DNA of 64,000 nt from Candidatus Peribacteria bacterium RIFCSPHIGHO2_01_FULL_51_35 (lineage in GTDB: Bacteria > Patescibacteriota > Gracilibacteria > Peribacterales > Peribacteraceae). Under the pieces are notes generated by a model. That model saw nothing but the letters and a program-made list of their open reading frames with translations, made no database searches and was not told the DNA's origin. The position numbers and the translations under genes were made by a program. Location of the stretch: assembly GCA_001787535.1 (NCBI GenBank), contig MFXP01000009.1, positions 1 to 64,000 on the forward strand, written 5' to 3'. This document shows positions 1-7,935 of the stretch, piece after piece (position 1 is the first letter of the stretch; the number at the start of each line of letters is the position of its first letter).

Positions 1-251
1 CGTTCAGAGAGAGAAAGATGGATGTAGTGCATGGAGAGGAGGGTAGTCCTCAGTGGTGCACTTGGTTCTTGAACCTAATCGCCAAAAGAAAGTGGAAAGT
101 CTATGATCCGATTGTAGGTCTCTTCCCATAATCGCACCCCCGGAGGCACGTCGGTTGAGACCGACCGTGCCGGAGGGGTGCTCTGCGTTATGCCACGCAA
201 AGCGCAGGCCTTTTAGCGTGAAATAAAGGGAAAATCCTTCTCCACAAGCCC
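1..251. other. Structured non-coding region upstream of rpsP (possible ncRNA or leader)
   Basis: No convincing gene is seen. The region holds four potential hairpins: GAGGA/TCCTC near 38-52, GGTTC/GAACC at 64-75, a long interrupted stem at 134-181 (GCACCCC/GGGGTGC closing GGCACG/CGTGCC and TCGGT/ACCGA), and CTGCG/CGCAG near 183-207 followed by CCTTTT. Such density suggests a small RNA, or the tail of an upstream gene with terminators. It does not match the conserved parts of tmRNA, SRP RNA or RNase P RNA that I could check by eye. An 85-codon frame on the minus strand (4-261) looks like a shadow. Confidence 0.3.
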
Positions 252-280
252 TTGCGCACACTGCTCACGTTCTTTAGACT
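252..280 (+). promoter_or_regulatory. Predicted sigma70-type promoter of rpsP
   Basis: TTGCGC (252-257), a 17-nt spacer and TAGACT (275-280). Transcription would start near 287, leaving only about 7 nt before the rpsP ATG. Confidence 0.45.
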
Positions 281-293
281 TGTTCGCGCTTTC

Positions 294-716
294 ATGCTTA
301 AAATTCGTCTTCAACGCACCGGCCGAGAAAACACGCCCACGTATCGTATTGTCGTGGCGGAGAAATCCGCACCGGCAAAGGGAAAATTCCTGGAGATCGT
401 CGGGCACTACCTGCCTGCGCGCGACCCCGTGATTTTGGAGCACAGGGAGGAACGGATCACGCATTGGATTTCGAAAGGCGCGATTCCCAGCGATACCGTT
501 GCGCGCATTCTTGCCAAAAAGGGCATGAAGGGTTTGGACAAGTATTTCCAGAAGTACGCAAAGCAGAGACCGAAGGGTGAAGAGCCGGCTGCTCAGGCAG
601 AAGCGCCCAAAGCGGAAATCCCGAAAGCCGAGGCACCGAAAGAAGAAGCACCCAAAGCGGAGGCACCGGCTCCCGAAGCGAAAGAATCGAGTGACACCGA
701 GACGAAAGAAGGCTAG
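294..716 (+). CDS. rpsP: 30S ribosomal protein S16 with a charged C-terminal tail
   Basis: The protein is a structural component of the small ribosomal subunit. The first ~85 residues are a standard S16 core (MLKIRLQRTGRENTPTYRIV and a typical GHYLP/RDP segment). The 140-residue length exceeds the usual ~80-90 residues. The excess is a C-terminal tail of reiterated Pro-Lys-Ala-Glu-Ala words (about residues 98-135), which is probably disordered. ATG 294 was chosen because it begins the S16 core; the upstream in-frame ATG at 252 adds residues unlike S16 and lies on the -35 box. A khpA-like gene follows after 13 nt, the usual rpsP-KH pairing. No Shine-Dalgarno sequence is visible. Confidence 0.95.
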   Translation: MLKIRLQRTGRENTPTYRIVVAEKSAPAKGKFLEIVGHYLPARDPVILEHREERITHWISKGAIPSDTVARILAKKGMKGLDKYFQKYAKQRPKGEEPAAQAEAPKAEIPKAEAPKEEAPKAEAPAPEAKESSDTETKEG

Positions 717-729
717 TCTATGCACCAAC

Positions 730-999
730 ATGCCTGTGACGACCGAAACAGAAGTGCCCGGCTTGGAATTCCTTCGCTACGTCCTGGAAGCGCTGGTGGA
801 AGACCGCGATCAATTGTCGATCGAGTCCAGCATCGATCAACTCGGAATTCTTTTGACCGTGCGCGTCAGTGACCGAGACATGGGTAAATTGATCGGCAAG
901 GGCGGACAAACCGTCAAAGCCTTGCGCACGCTGCTGCGTATTCTCGGCGGCAATGCATCGCAACGCATCAATCTGAAAATTCTGGAACCGGCCGTTTAA
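730..999 (+). CDS. khpA: KH-domain RNA-binding protein (KhpA/YlqC-like)
   Basis: This 89-residue protein carries one KH domain with the GxxG loop GKGG (about residues 57-60) inside the typical context MGKLIGKGGQTVKALRTLL. KhpA proteins are small RNA binders commonly encoded right after rpsP, and that order is kept here. ATG 730 gives the family length. An out-of-frame ATG at 720 and the long upstream Arg/Lys-rich extension, which reads the S16 tail in another frame, were rejected. It is probably cotranscribed with rpsP and the pilin-like gene. Confidence 0.85.
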   Translation: MPVTTETEVPGLEFLRYVLEALVEDRDQLSIESSIDQLGILLTVRVSDRDMGKLIGKGGQTVKALRTLLRILGGNASQRINLKILEPAV

Positions 1000-1032
1000 C
1001 AGTTTCTCCTTTATCCCCATCCCCTTCTCCGT

Positions 1033-1350
1033 ATGCTTCAAGATCTTCTCGAGACCGGCAGCATCGTCGACATCGTTGCGACGTTCATTGCGCTCGCTCT
1101 CATCGCCGCCTCCATCCTCTGCCTCATCTTCATCATTGTTGGAGGCATTTCCTTCATCCTGTCCGCCGGCAACGAGGATAAGATCAAAAAGGCGGTGCAT
1201 ACCATTCGTTTCGCCATCATCGGCTTGCTCGTCACATTCATCGCATTCTTCGCAGTGTCGTGGCTCAGCAAGATCCTCGGCATTCCCTTTGACCTCAACT
1301 TCTCCACCATTATCGATCTGATGCAGGAGATCTTCACGTCCTTGAGCTGA
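1033..1350 (+). CDS. TrbC/VirB2-like pilin-type membrane protein
   Basis: This 105-residue protein has two hydrophobic segments (about residues 12-47 and 60-82) joined by a short polar loop, GNEDKIKKA. The layout, with GG-I-S/F-SAG before the loop and IIGL-V after it, is that of the small two-helix TrbC/VirB2-like pilin proteins that are abundant in Patescibacteria. Family assignment is by pattern only; membrane insertion is clear. It could act in pilus assembly or a secretion-like apparatus, but no partner genes lie in this window. It ends just before a bidirectional terminator. Confidence 0.6.
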   Translation: MLQDLLETGSIVDIVATFIALALIAASILCLIFIIVGGISFILSAGNEDKIKKAVHTIRFAIIGLLVTFIAFFAVSWLSKILGIPFDLNFSTIIDLMQEIFTSLS

Positions 1351-1370
1351 TCCTCATTCCTGAATTCGAA

Positions 1371-1396
1371 AAGAGGGGCGTTCGCCCCTCTTTTTT
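1371..1396. terminator. Bidirectional rho-independent terminator
   Basis: AAGAGGGGC pairs with GCCCCTCTT around a 4-nt loop (1371-1392), followed by a T run. It sits between two convergent genes and has A residues on the left side, so it can serve both strands. Confidence 0.85.
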
Positions 1397-1418
1397 GATA
1401 ACTGATTGAGATCCCCGA

Positions 1419-3104
1419 TTACAGAATCCTGCGTCTCTGGAAGAACAATTGTCCCGCACCCAGCAAGCTTGTAAGGCCAACGAAGATGGCATCCATGCCG
1501 GCACCCGTCGGCGGCATGCCCGTGAAGACGGGGAGGTTTGCGGCGACCACGCGTTCCGTAAGGGAGAGCGAAGCGATGTCCGCACCGCCGACGCTCACGA
1601 CGTTATTGAGACTGACGCCTTGCGGCACGTTCTTCGCGATCGTGACCGTGTAGTGGCGCTGCCACGATTCGCCGACTTCCAGGCGATCGATTTCCCAGAT
1701 CATTTCTCCGTTCGCATGCACCGCATCGTCCGCGCCGTCTTTCAGAGTCATGTAGCGCTCATCGAGGCGATCTTTCACCGTAAGGTTGTTCAGTACTTTG
1801 CCCGTCGTGTTGCGCAAGAGAATGGTGTAGGAGATGGTGTCACCCGGGCGCACTTCGCTGCGATCGGCCGTCTTCCGAAGGAGGACGCTGTTACTTTGCG
1901 GAGTCGGTCGGCTTGCGACGCCGCCTTCTTCCACCTGGACGAGAGCTGTGGCGCGATGTCCTGCGACGAAGACGCTGTTGATAAGGGTGATGCCGAGGGG
2001 CGTATCCTTGCGGAGCCTGCCCGTAACATGGAAGAGGCGTTTTCCGCCGGGGCTCACCGTCATGTCATCGAAGCGCACTTCATTGGCGCCCGTGAACGTT
2101 CCGCCTTCGCTGGCGGACACGAATTCCACGTACGGAGGCAACGCATTCGTAAGATTGACGTGCGTTGCAAGCGCATTGGAGCGGTTCGTAAGCGTGATGT
2201 TATAGGTCACTTCATCGCCCGGCAGTGCGGATTCTCTGTCTGCGCTGACACCGACATTGAAATCGGCGGGAACGGGACCTTGGTGAACAATGGTCGTGTC
2301 GGAAGCGCGCTCATTCACGCCACCGGTATTTGCGGAAACGCGAATGGCGTAGAAGCCGGCCGCATCATCATCAATAACACCGGAAATGGTGTAATCGGCG
2401 GACTGACCCGGCTGCAAGATATCATTGATCCAATCAATGGAACCGTTGCGGCGGAGATAGCCGTCGGATGCGGACAAGAACGAAACGACTTCCGGAAGGT
2501 TCACGCGCAGCGTGTAGGTGCGATCTTGCGTGCCAACGTTCTTCACCCGAATGGAGTACTGCACGGCATCCTTCGACGCAATGGTGTCTTTGCCGTCGGT
2601 GATGGTGACGAGAAGCGTGGATGGAACTGCGTTGCTATCGGTCACACGTGTCGTATCCGTTGCGCGAGCCACGCCATTCACCACCACTTCGGCGGTAAGA
2701 ATGTGATCCGTGGGAGCTCCCGTATGCACCTGGACATTCACGGTGAGCGAGCGAGACGAACTGCCGGAAACGGCAACATCGTCCCAAATGACTTCCGCTC
2801 CCACCAGCGATCCGCCGTTTGAGGCGCTCATAAAGTTCACAAACTGCGGCAAGCGCATTTTGACATCCGCCGTTTGCGAACTGCCGTCCGTGGTGCGGAG
2901 TGTGATGTTATAAATAAGTTCACCCCCGGCCCGCACGGTGTCTCTGCCATCGGCGACACTCACGCTTATGTTGGAAGACTGCGCGGACGTGGAAACGGCA
3001 GTCATGAGGATCATGGCAACCGGCACGAGGTGCACAAGTCCTGTGCGAAGGGCAGCAAGACTGTGGCGCTTCGTGGCCTTCGCTCGGAGAGGGAAGGAAG
3101 ACAT
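1419..3104 (-). CDS. Secreted DUF11-repeat surface protein with sortase-like tail
   Basis: The 561-residue protein has an N-terminal signal peptide (about residues 1-41, ending ...STSAQS). Four tandem DUF11-type beta-sandwich repeats follow, each opening with a pattern like ADRSEVRPGDTISYTILLRN and containing an FVSAS-like word. The C-terminus reads MPPTGAG, a hydrophobic stretch and QRRRIL, which is the order motif-membrane helix-basic tail of a sortase substrate, although the motif departs from LPxTG. It is likely surface-anchored and structural or adhesive. The tail resembles that of the giant protein at 49743-56573. No sortase gene is in the window. Confidence 0.85.
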   Translation of the reverse strand: MSSFPLRAKATKRHSLAALRTGLVHLVPVAMILMTAVSTSAQSSNISVSVADGRDTVRAGGELIYNITLRTTDGSSQTADVKMRLPQFVNFMSASNGGSLVGAEVIWDDVAVSGSSSRSLTVNVQVHTGAPTDHILTAEVVVNGVARATDTTRVTDSNAVPSTLLVTITDGKDTIASKDAVQYSIRVKNVGTQDRTYTLRVNLPEVVSFLSASDGYLRRNGSIDWINDILQPGQSADYTISGVIDDDAAGFYAIRVSANTGGVNERASDTTIVHQGPVPADFNVGVSADRESALPGDEVTYNITLTNRSNALATHVNLTNALPPYVEFVSASEGGTFTGANEVRFDDMTVSPGGKRLFHVTGRLRKDTPLGITLINSVFVAGHRATALVQVEEGGVASRPTPQSNSVLLRKTADRSEVRPGDTISYTILLRNTTGKVLNNLTVKDRLDERYMTLKDGADDAVHANGEMIWEIDRLEVGESWQRHYTVTIAKNVPQGVSLNNVVSVGGADIASLSLTERVVAANLPVFTGMPPTGAGMDAIFVGLTSLLGAGQLFFQRRRIL

Positions 3105-3221
3105 AAAAAAGGGGTGAAAAAGAATGGAAGTTACATTAGATCTAAAGCATTATCTTGTCAACTATATATAAAATGGCTTAAATGAGTCAAAAGAATGGTT
3201 TTGCGTGGATTTTGATCTTGA

Positions 3222-3298
3222 TGGTGGGCGCCAAGGGATTCGAACCCCTGACCTACGAGGTGTAAGCTCGTCGCTCTAACCAACTGAGCTAGGCGCCC
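3222..3298 (-). tRNA. tRNA-Val(TAC)
   Basis: The minus strand folds as a full cloverleaf with acceptor GGGCGCC/GGCGCCC. The anticodon loop CTTACAC gives anticodon TAC. The T-arm carries GTTCGAATC. The CCA end is encoded (3222-3224). Confidence 0.95.
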
Positions 3299-3319
3299 GT
3301 GTTCCAGGTAAAGCCAGTA

Positions 3320-3348
3320 TAGACCATCTCGGAGCTCTTCTATATAAT
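3320..3348 (+). promoter_or_regulatory. Predicted promoter of secG
   Basis: TAGACC (3320-3325), a 17-nt spacer and a perfect TATAAT (3343-3348). The secG ATG lies 6 nt after the -10 box, so transcription would start at or next to the start codon. Confidence 0.6.
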
Positions 3349-3354
3349 GATCGT

Positions 3355-3570
3355 ATGCAAACCATTCTTCTTACCGCAGAGATCGTAATCGGAGTGTTCC
3401 TCTCACTTTCCATCTTGCTCCAACACAGAGCTTCCGGCCTTTCCGCTACCTTTGGAGGAGCGGGTGCCACCTACGTGCAACGTCGCGGCGCAGAGCGTGT
3501 CATCTACCAAGCGAGTATTGCCCTAAGCATCGCGTTCTTCGCGATTGCCATCGCGATGTGGTACGTATAA
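3355..3570 (+). CDS. secG: Preprotein translocase subunit SecG
   Basis: This 71-residue protein has two membrane helices (about residues 4-22 and 50-70). The connecting loop QHRASGLSATFGG is the SecG signature. SecG is the accessory subunit of the SecYEG channel in the cytoplasmic membrane. The -10 box ends 6 nt before the ATG, and no Shine-Dalgarno sequence is present, so the mRNA is predicted to be leaderless. secE is elsewhere in this window (59975). Confidence 0.9.
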   Translation: MQTILLTAEIVIGVFLSLSILLQHRASGLSATFGGAGATYVQRRGAERVIYQASIALSIAFFAIAIAMWYV

Positions 3571-3571
3571 G

Positions 3572-3664
3572 ACGAAGCGCATGTGCCAAGGTCGATGTGC
3601 CAAGTTTTTGCTGCCTGAATGCTTAATTTTCCTTAGCACTTGGCACCTGGCACTTCGCACTTTT
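3572..3664. repeat. Low-complexity inverted repeat A
   Basis: The left arm (3577-3606) and right arm (3633-3662) are imperfect reverse complements built from repeats of the word GTGCCAAG/CTTGGCAC. It lies between secG and the solute-binding protein. It is one of at least nine such elements in the window. Confidence 0.75.
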
Positions 3665-3713
3665 CTTGTGTGATCCCCTTTCTTCCCACGGATCCTCCGA
3701 TAGAATAGGAAGG

Positions 3714-5927
3714 ATGGCACGACCTTTTCACATGCTTTTCGCCATGTCTAAACCGGAGCGATGGATTCTTTCCATCCTCGTACTTCTATTCGTTGTCAGC
3801 TTTACGGTGCTGCTGCGAAAATTTTACGTGGAGAACACTGCCTTGGTGCCTTCGGCAGGAGGCACATACATAGAAGGCTCCGTGGGAGAATTGCAGCAAC
3901 TGAACCCATGGTTCACCGTCACGAATGACGTGAATCGGGACATCATCTCCCTCGTCTTTGCGGGACTCCTGAAGTTTAACCCGCAAACGAAACAGATAGA
4001 AGAGGACCTCGCAACACTCTCGGTGGGCAACGACGGGACCATCTACACGGTCAAGCTCAAAGAGGATCTCTTCTGGCACGATTCCACAACCGAGAAGCCG
4101 CACCCTGTCATGGCAGATGACATCGTGTTTACGTACAGCGTGCTCAAAGATCCGGCGTTCCCGAATGATCTCCTCAAGCAAAATTACCGCGGTGTGGACA
4201 TCGAAAAGATTGATGACCGGACGGTGCGTTTTAAATTGGATGAACCCTACAGTTTCTTCGCCAGTAACTTAACGCTGGGGCTGCTGCCAAAAAATGCGTT
4301 CGATGGCATTCCCGTGAACAAACTGAACCAAACACTCGATTTTTCGCTCAAACCGATAGGGGCCGGGCCGTACAAACTCAAAAACATCGTGCAGACGGAA
4401 CTCTCCACGGAAGTCACGCTGGAGCGCTTTAAGCGCAATTTTCCGCCGGCCTACCGCCTGGAGCGCGTCGTCTTCCGCATCTTCCCGGATTATCAAACAC
4501 TGCTTGCGGATCTGGGAAATCTGGACGGCGTGCGCCTGGTGCCAAGAGACAAGAACGGCGATCCGATCGTGCCACGTCGCTTTGCGCCCATGACGTATTC
4601 GCTGCCGCAATACGTAGCGCTCTTCCTGAATTTGGAGCGACCGTTCCTGCAAGATCAAAAATTGAGACTGGCGTTGCAGCTCGGCACGGACAAGCAGCAG
4701 ATCGTGGATGCCGTCCGCGAGAAGAACATCGTGGATACTCCCCTGCTGGAAATCGATGTGTCGGACTGGCGCTACCAATTTGATCCGGATGCCGCGCAAG
4801 GTTCACTTTTCGTTTCCAACTGGCACCTGCCGGAAAAACTGCGTTTGCAGAAACTGTTGGAACACACGGAGTCGAACAACGTCGGCATCATGAAGATGAA
4901 GCCGATCGTGTTCCTGGCAACAGGCGCGGTGCTCACCCTTACGGGATCGCTCAAGGAGATAGGTTCCGGAGCGCTTGTGAACGGTATTGCCATCCAACAG
5001 CACCCGACATCATCCGGAGGATGGATCGTCGCACTGCCGACAAAAGGAACGGGCTCCCTTAAACTCGGTGACAATCTTATCCGCATCACACGGGCAAAGA
5101 AGAAAGGCGAGATCATCGATTCCTTCTACCTCTGGCGCACGGCAAACCCCGCGGAATTCAAGCGCGCCGAGGAAGAGCAGAGACTGGTGCAACTCTTCAT
5201 CGCATCACGCGATGAAACATTGCCGAAAGCCGAGCGCGTGACGGTGCAAGATTTCTTCCAGGAGAAAGGGATGCTCAGAATTCGAACGTCTGCGGACCCC
5301 GTGAGCGTGCGTCATAACGATGACGGCGATCTTCTCTCGCTCACGCTTCTTACGAGCCCCACGCCGGGAAAGTACAAAGAGATTGCGGAGATTCTTCGGA
5401 AACAATGGGCGGCCTTGGGCGTGCACGTGGGCGTGGAAGTGCCCGAGACCGAACAGGAATTCGAGGAGCGTCTCCTCAGTCGCGATTACGACATCCTTCT
5501 TTTCGGACAATCCCTCTTGGATAACTTGGACAGCTTCCCGTACTGGCACAGCAGCGGCATTCAAAAGCTCACGGGCAAGAGAGATGACCTTCGCCGCGAT
5601 GCGTATAACCTCTCCGGGTACACATCGTTCAAGGCGGATGCGCTCCTGGAAACCATCCGCAGCACACATAACGAGAAGGAGCGGACCGAAGCATTGAAGG
5701 AGCTCCGGGAGATCCTCAAGCAAGACGTCCCCGCTATTTTCCTGTACGCACCGACGTACACCTACGCGCACCAGCAGAGCATCCAAGGTATCACACTCGG
5801 CTCGCTTTCCTTGCATTCCGATCGCTTTCTATCACTCCATAATTGGTTCATTAAGCAAGACCGAGTTTTCCGCGCCGGAAAAGGCTGGCTTTCGTTCTTT
5901 CCGTGGCTTGGTTCCTTGATTCTGTAG
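3714..5927 (+). CDS. ABC-type peptide/solute-binding protein, family 5 (SBP_bac_5)
   Basis: This 737-residue extracytoplasmic protein has an N-terminal membrane anchor (about residues 15-35) and the family 5 solute-binding fold: the LNPWFTVTND start, the ADDIVFTYSVLKDPAFP segment, and a C-terminal part with RDYDILLFGQ. The family usually measures 500-600 residues. The excess is a middle insertion around residues 380-500 that looks beta-rich. The ligand is unknown, as no permease or ATPase gene is adjacent. ATG 3714 was preferred because AGGAAGG lies directly upstream and a TAGAAT box ends 7 nt before it. ATGs at 3732 and 3744 are alternatives. Confidence 0.85.
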   Translation: MARPFHMLFAMSKPERWILSILVLLFVVSFTVLLRKFYVENTALVPSAGGTYIEGSVGELQQLNPWFTVTNDVNRDIISLVFAGLLKFNPQTKQIEEDLATLSVGNDGTIYTVKLKEDLFWHDSTTEKPHPVMADDIVFTYSVLKDPAFPNDLLKQNYRGVDIEKIDDRTVRFKLDEPYSFFASNLTLGLLPKNAFDGIPVNKLNQTLDFSLKPIGAGPYKLKNIVQTELSTEVTLERFKRNFPPAYRLERVVFRIFPDYQTLLADLGNLDGVRLVPRDKNGDPIVPRRFAPMTYSLPQYVALFLNLERPFLQDQKLRLALQLGTDKQQIVDAVREKNIVDTPLLEIDVSDWRYQFDPDAAQGSLFVSNWHLPEKLRLQKLLEHTESNNVGIMKMKPIVFLATGAVLTLTGSLKEIGSGALVNGIAIQQHPTSSGGWIVALPTKGTGSLKLGDNLIRITRAKKKGEIIDSFYLWRTANPAEFKRAEEEQRLVQLFIASRDETLPKAERVTVQDFFQEKGMLRIRTSADPVSVRHNDDGDLLSLTLLTSPTPGKYKEIAEILRKQWAALGVHVGVEVPETEQEFEERLLSRDYDILLFGQSLLDNLDSFPYWHSSGIQKLTGKRDDLRRDAYNLSGYTSFKADALLETIRSTHNEKERTEALKELREILKQDVPAIFLYAPTYTYAHQQSIQGITLGSLSLHSDRFLSLHNWFIKQDRVFRAGKGWLSFFPWLGSLIL

Positions 5928-6062
5928 AGGTAGTCGATGCGCAATCACTCCTTTTCTTTTGGCTTCTGTAAGAGCCGCCTGACTTCTGCGTCGTAAGCCA
6001 AGAAGCATTGACCTTCTGCTTCCGTTCGCGTAAGCTACTTTGGCTCTTTCGGGCAACCTCTC

Positions 6063-6506
6063 ATGGAAATTCTCCTCCTTCAAGATGTATCGGGCGTCGG
6101 AAAAAAGAACGATCTCTTGGTCGTTGGAGACGGTTATGCCTTGAACTACCTCCTTCCCCATAGGAAGGCTCTTGTTGCGACGCCAACCGTGCGCAAGCGC
6201 TACGCAGACCAAATCCGCAAGCGTGCGGAGGAGAAGGAACAGGAGCGCGCCCTGCGCGCCAATGCCGCAGCAGCGCTGGCAGGCAAGAGCGTCACCTTCA
6301 CCAAGAAAGTGACGAAGACCGGCAAGCTCTACGCAGCCATCAACGAACAGCAAATTTCCGAGGCCATGAAGACACAGCTTGGCGTGGAGTTCTCGCCCGA
6401 TGCCATCCAGATGGATGAGCACATCAAGGCCACCGGCAACTTCACGGTGAAAATAAAAATAGGAGACGGCCAGCAGGCTCTGGGTGTTGTTGTGAAGGCG
6501 GAGTAA
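6063..6506 (+). CDS. rplI: 50S ribosomal protein L9
   Basis: The 147 residues match L9 throughout. The N-terminal domain (MEILLLQDVSGVGKKNDLLV, GYALNYLLP) is followed by a charged connecting helix and the C-terminal domain ending GVVVKAE. L9 binds 23S rRNA near the L1 stalk. Some CPR lineages are reported to lack L9, so its presence helps to narrow the lineage. It stands alone, without rpsF/ssb/rpsR, between a solute-binding protein gene and tRNA-Ile. Confidence 0.95.
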   Translation: MEILLLQDVSGVGKKNDLLVVGDGYALNYLLPHRKALVATPTVRKRYADQIRKRAEEKEQERALRANAAAALAGKSVTFTKKVTKTGKLYAAINEQQISEAMKTQLGVEFSPDAIQMDEHIKATGNFTVKIKIGDGQQALGVVVKAE

Positions 6507-6512
6507 TTATTG

Positions 6513-6590
6513 TGGTGGGCCAGGATGGAGTTGAACCATCGACCGCCGGTTTATAAGTCCGGAGCTCTAACCAGGCTGAGCTACTGGCCC
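6513..6590 (-). tRNA. tRNA-Ile(TAT)
   Basis: Acceptor GGGCCAG/CTGGCCC, D-stem GCTC/GAGC, anticodon loop CTTATAA giving anticodon TAT, and T-loop TTCAACT. One A-A mismatch closes the anticodon stem. The CCA end is encoded. TAT reads the AUA codon. Confidence 0.88.
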
Positions 6591-6673
6591 AAGGTACTTC
6601 AAAGAACTTCTCGCATTGTGAACTACATTGGCTTTATTTTAAAGATGAGCGCCGCGTGCATTGATGTAACGCG

Positions 6674-6898
6674 TCACTTCGATCCCTCTGGATCCAGAAT
6701 TCCCGGAGGTACTATCTTTCCAAGCTTCTTTTTATTCTCACGCTGTATCGCTTCATACACTTCCTGTCGATGCACAGGAATATCCTGCGGTGCATTGACT
6801 CCTAAACGCACTTTATCGCCTCGAATATCGACAATTGTCACGACAATGTCATCGCCGATCATAATGGATTCATCCCGGTGTCTGCTGAGAACCAACAT
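6674..6898 (-). CDS. csrA: Carbon storage regulator CsrA
   Basis: This 74-residue protein has the CsrA start MLVLSRHRDESIMIGDDIVV, the central strand DKVRLGVNAP and the VHRQEVYEAIQ helix. CsrA dimers bind GGA motifs in mRNA leaders and alter translation. In a genome where many genes appear leaderless, its target range is an interesting open point. FliW, its usual antagonist in some bacteria, is not visible here. Confidence 0.95.
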   Translation of the reverse strand: MLVLSRHRDESIMIGDDIVVTIVDIRGDKVRLGVNAPQDIPVHRQEVYEAIQRENKKKLGKIVPPGILDPEGSK

Positions 6899-6947
6899 AG
6901 CGTAGCAACGATATTCTTACGGGGAAATAAGTCAAATTATTCACGTT

Positions 6948-7604
6948 CTACGGATCAATCTTCCCGAAATTCTGCACCCAATGATCGCCACTGAGGCCAA
7001 TGCCGATTTCGTCGAAATTTGGGCTGAGGATATTCGCTCTGTGCCGCGAGGAGTTCATCCAATTTTTCATGACTTCGGCGGGGGTGTTTTGTCCGTACGC
7101 TATGTTTTCCCCCGTCCAATATCCCCAGGCGCAGTTGCAAGGGGCGACGATGTAGCCCGCCGCTTTTATACGATCGAATGATTCCGCACCGTCGGGATTC
7201 CTGTGGCTGAAAAATCGTCGCTGAGCCATGTCCTCGGCATGCGATTGAGCCGCTTTGTGAAGCAACGGATGAAACCGGAGCAGGCCCAGCCCCGCTCGCG
7301 CACGCTCCGCATTCACCAACGTCAGCACTTCCTCGCGCACCGGACCGAAAACAGTCGCCGATGACGATGACACGGATGCGCCACCCGACGGCAGAAGAAA
7401 CGGCATGCGAGAAGGAGCGGAAGAAGGCGCCTTGCGCACGGGTTTTCGCACGATGATTTTTGCCGCACGCACGTCGCGTCTGGCATTGACCTGCGCAGTC
7501 AACGAAAGAGATGTTTTCTTATGCGGAGTTGCCGCATTCGCTCCTTCGCAGGGAAAGAAAAAAAGTGCGAACATGAAAAGAAGAATCGACGAATGTGCCT
7601 TCAT
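6948..7604 (-). CDS. Secreted CAP/SCP-domain protein (YkwD-like)
   Basis: The 218-residue protein begins with a signal peptide (about residues 1-24, ending GANA), then a basic linker and a serine-containing stretch. A CAP domain follows (about residues 88-218). It keeps LVNAERARAGL, the two histidine-centred motifs HAEDMA and SSRHRANIL, and GENIAYG. CAP proteins of the YkwD type are extracellular and have no single agreed function. ATG 7604 gives a good signal peptide; upstream ATGs at 7625 and 7661 would extend it unhelpfully. The stop lies about 50 nt after csrA in the minus-strand coordinate order. Confidence 0.88.
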   Translation of the reverse strand: MKAHSSILLFMFALFFFPCEGANAATPHKKTSLSLTAQVNARRDVRAAKIIVRKPVRKAPSSAPSRMPFLLPSGGASVSSSSATVFGPVREEVLTLVNAERARAGLGLLRFHPLLHKAAQSHAEDMAQRRFFSHRNPDGAESFDRIKAAGYIVAPCNCAWGYWTGENIAYGQNTPAEVMKNWMNSSRHRANILSPNFDEIGIGLSGDHWVQNFGKIDP

Positions 7605-7671
7605 GCATGCATGAAATCTTCCCATTACGAGTGCGTCAATGCATACGCGCAGGACTCGCATTGACGGAAAT

Positions 7672-7920
7672 TTATTTGGGTGTTTTTTGCATCACTGTTC
7701 GTATGGTTTGACGGGCGTTGGCGTGGCGGCACGCATGCGCCCAGTCCGCTTTTATGAGGAGAGAACGCCCAAAAGCCAAGTCTACGATGTCTCCATCGTG
7801 AAGCAACGTATCGAACGAACACACTCGACCGTTTACTCGCGCAATTTTGAGGGATCCAAACCGCTTGCCAGCCGCCATGCAGGCGAAATCCAGAACGGAT
7901 GCGGGCTTTTTGAGAAGTAA
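7672..7920 (-). pseudogene. 3' fragment of a rel gene (TGS-domain remnant)
   Basis: The open frame encodes the last ~82 codons of a Rel-like protein. It starts where LKKPASVLDFAC aligns and ends at a stop. From the internal ATG at 7878, 55 of 68 residues match the C-terminus of the intact rel product at 17893-19320, by my count. The DNA is about 80% identical over the best 130 bp. No HD or synthetase domain precedes it; the frame is closed upstream by a TGA at 7927-7929. It is a displaced gene end rather than a functional gene, although a 68-residue product cannot be excluded. It marks the left edge of the accessory island. Confidence 0.8.
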
Positions 7921-7935
7921 TGCCGTTCATAGCTT

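Noticed and set aside
4-261. 85-codon minus-strand frame before rpsP
   Set aside because: It crosses several strong hairpins and the rpsP promoter, and its product looks like no protein family.
1449-2822. 457-codon plus-strand frame opposite the DUF11 gene
   Set aside because: It is the antisense shadow of a clear secreted protein and its His/Arg-rich product has no domain pattern.
6510-6905. Plus-strand frame starting over tRNA-Ile
   Set aside because: It reads through a tRNA and the complement of csrA; its first residues are a translated tRNA.
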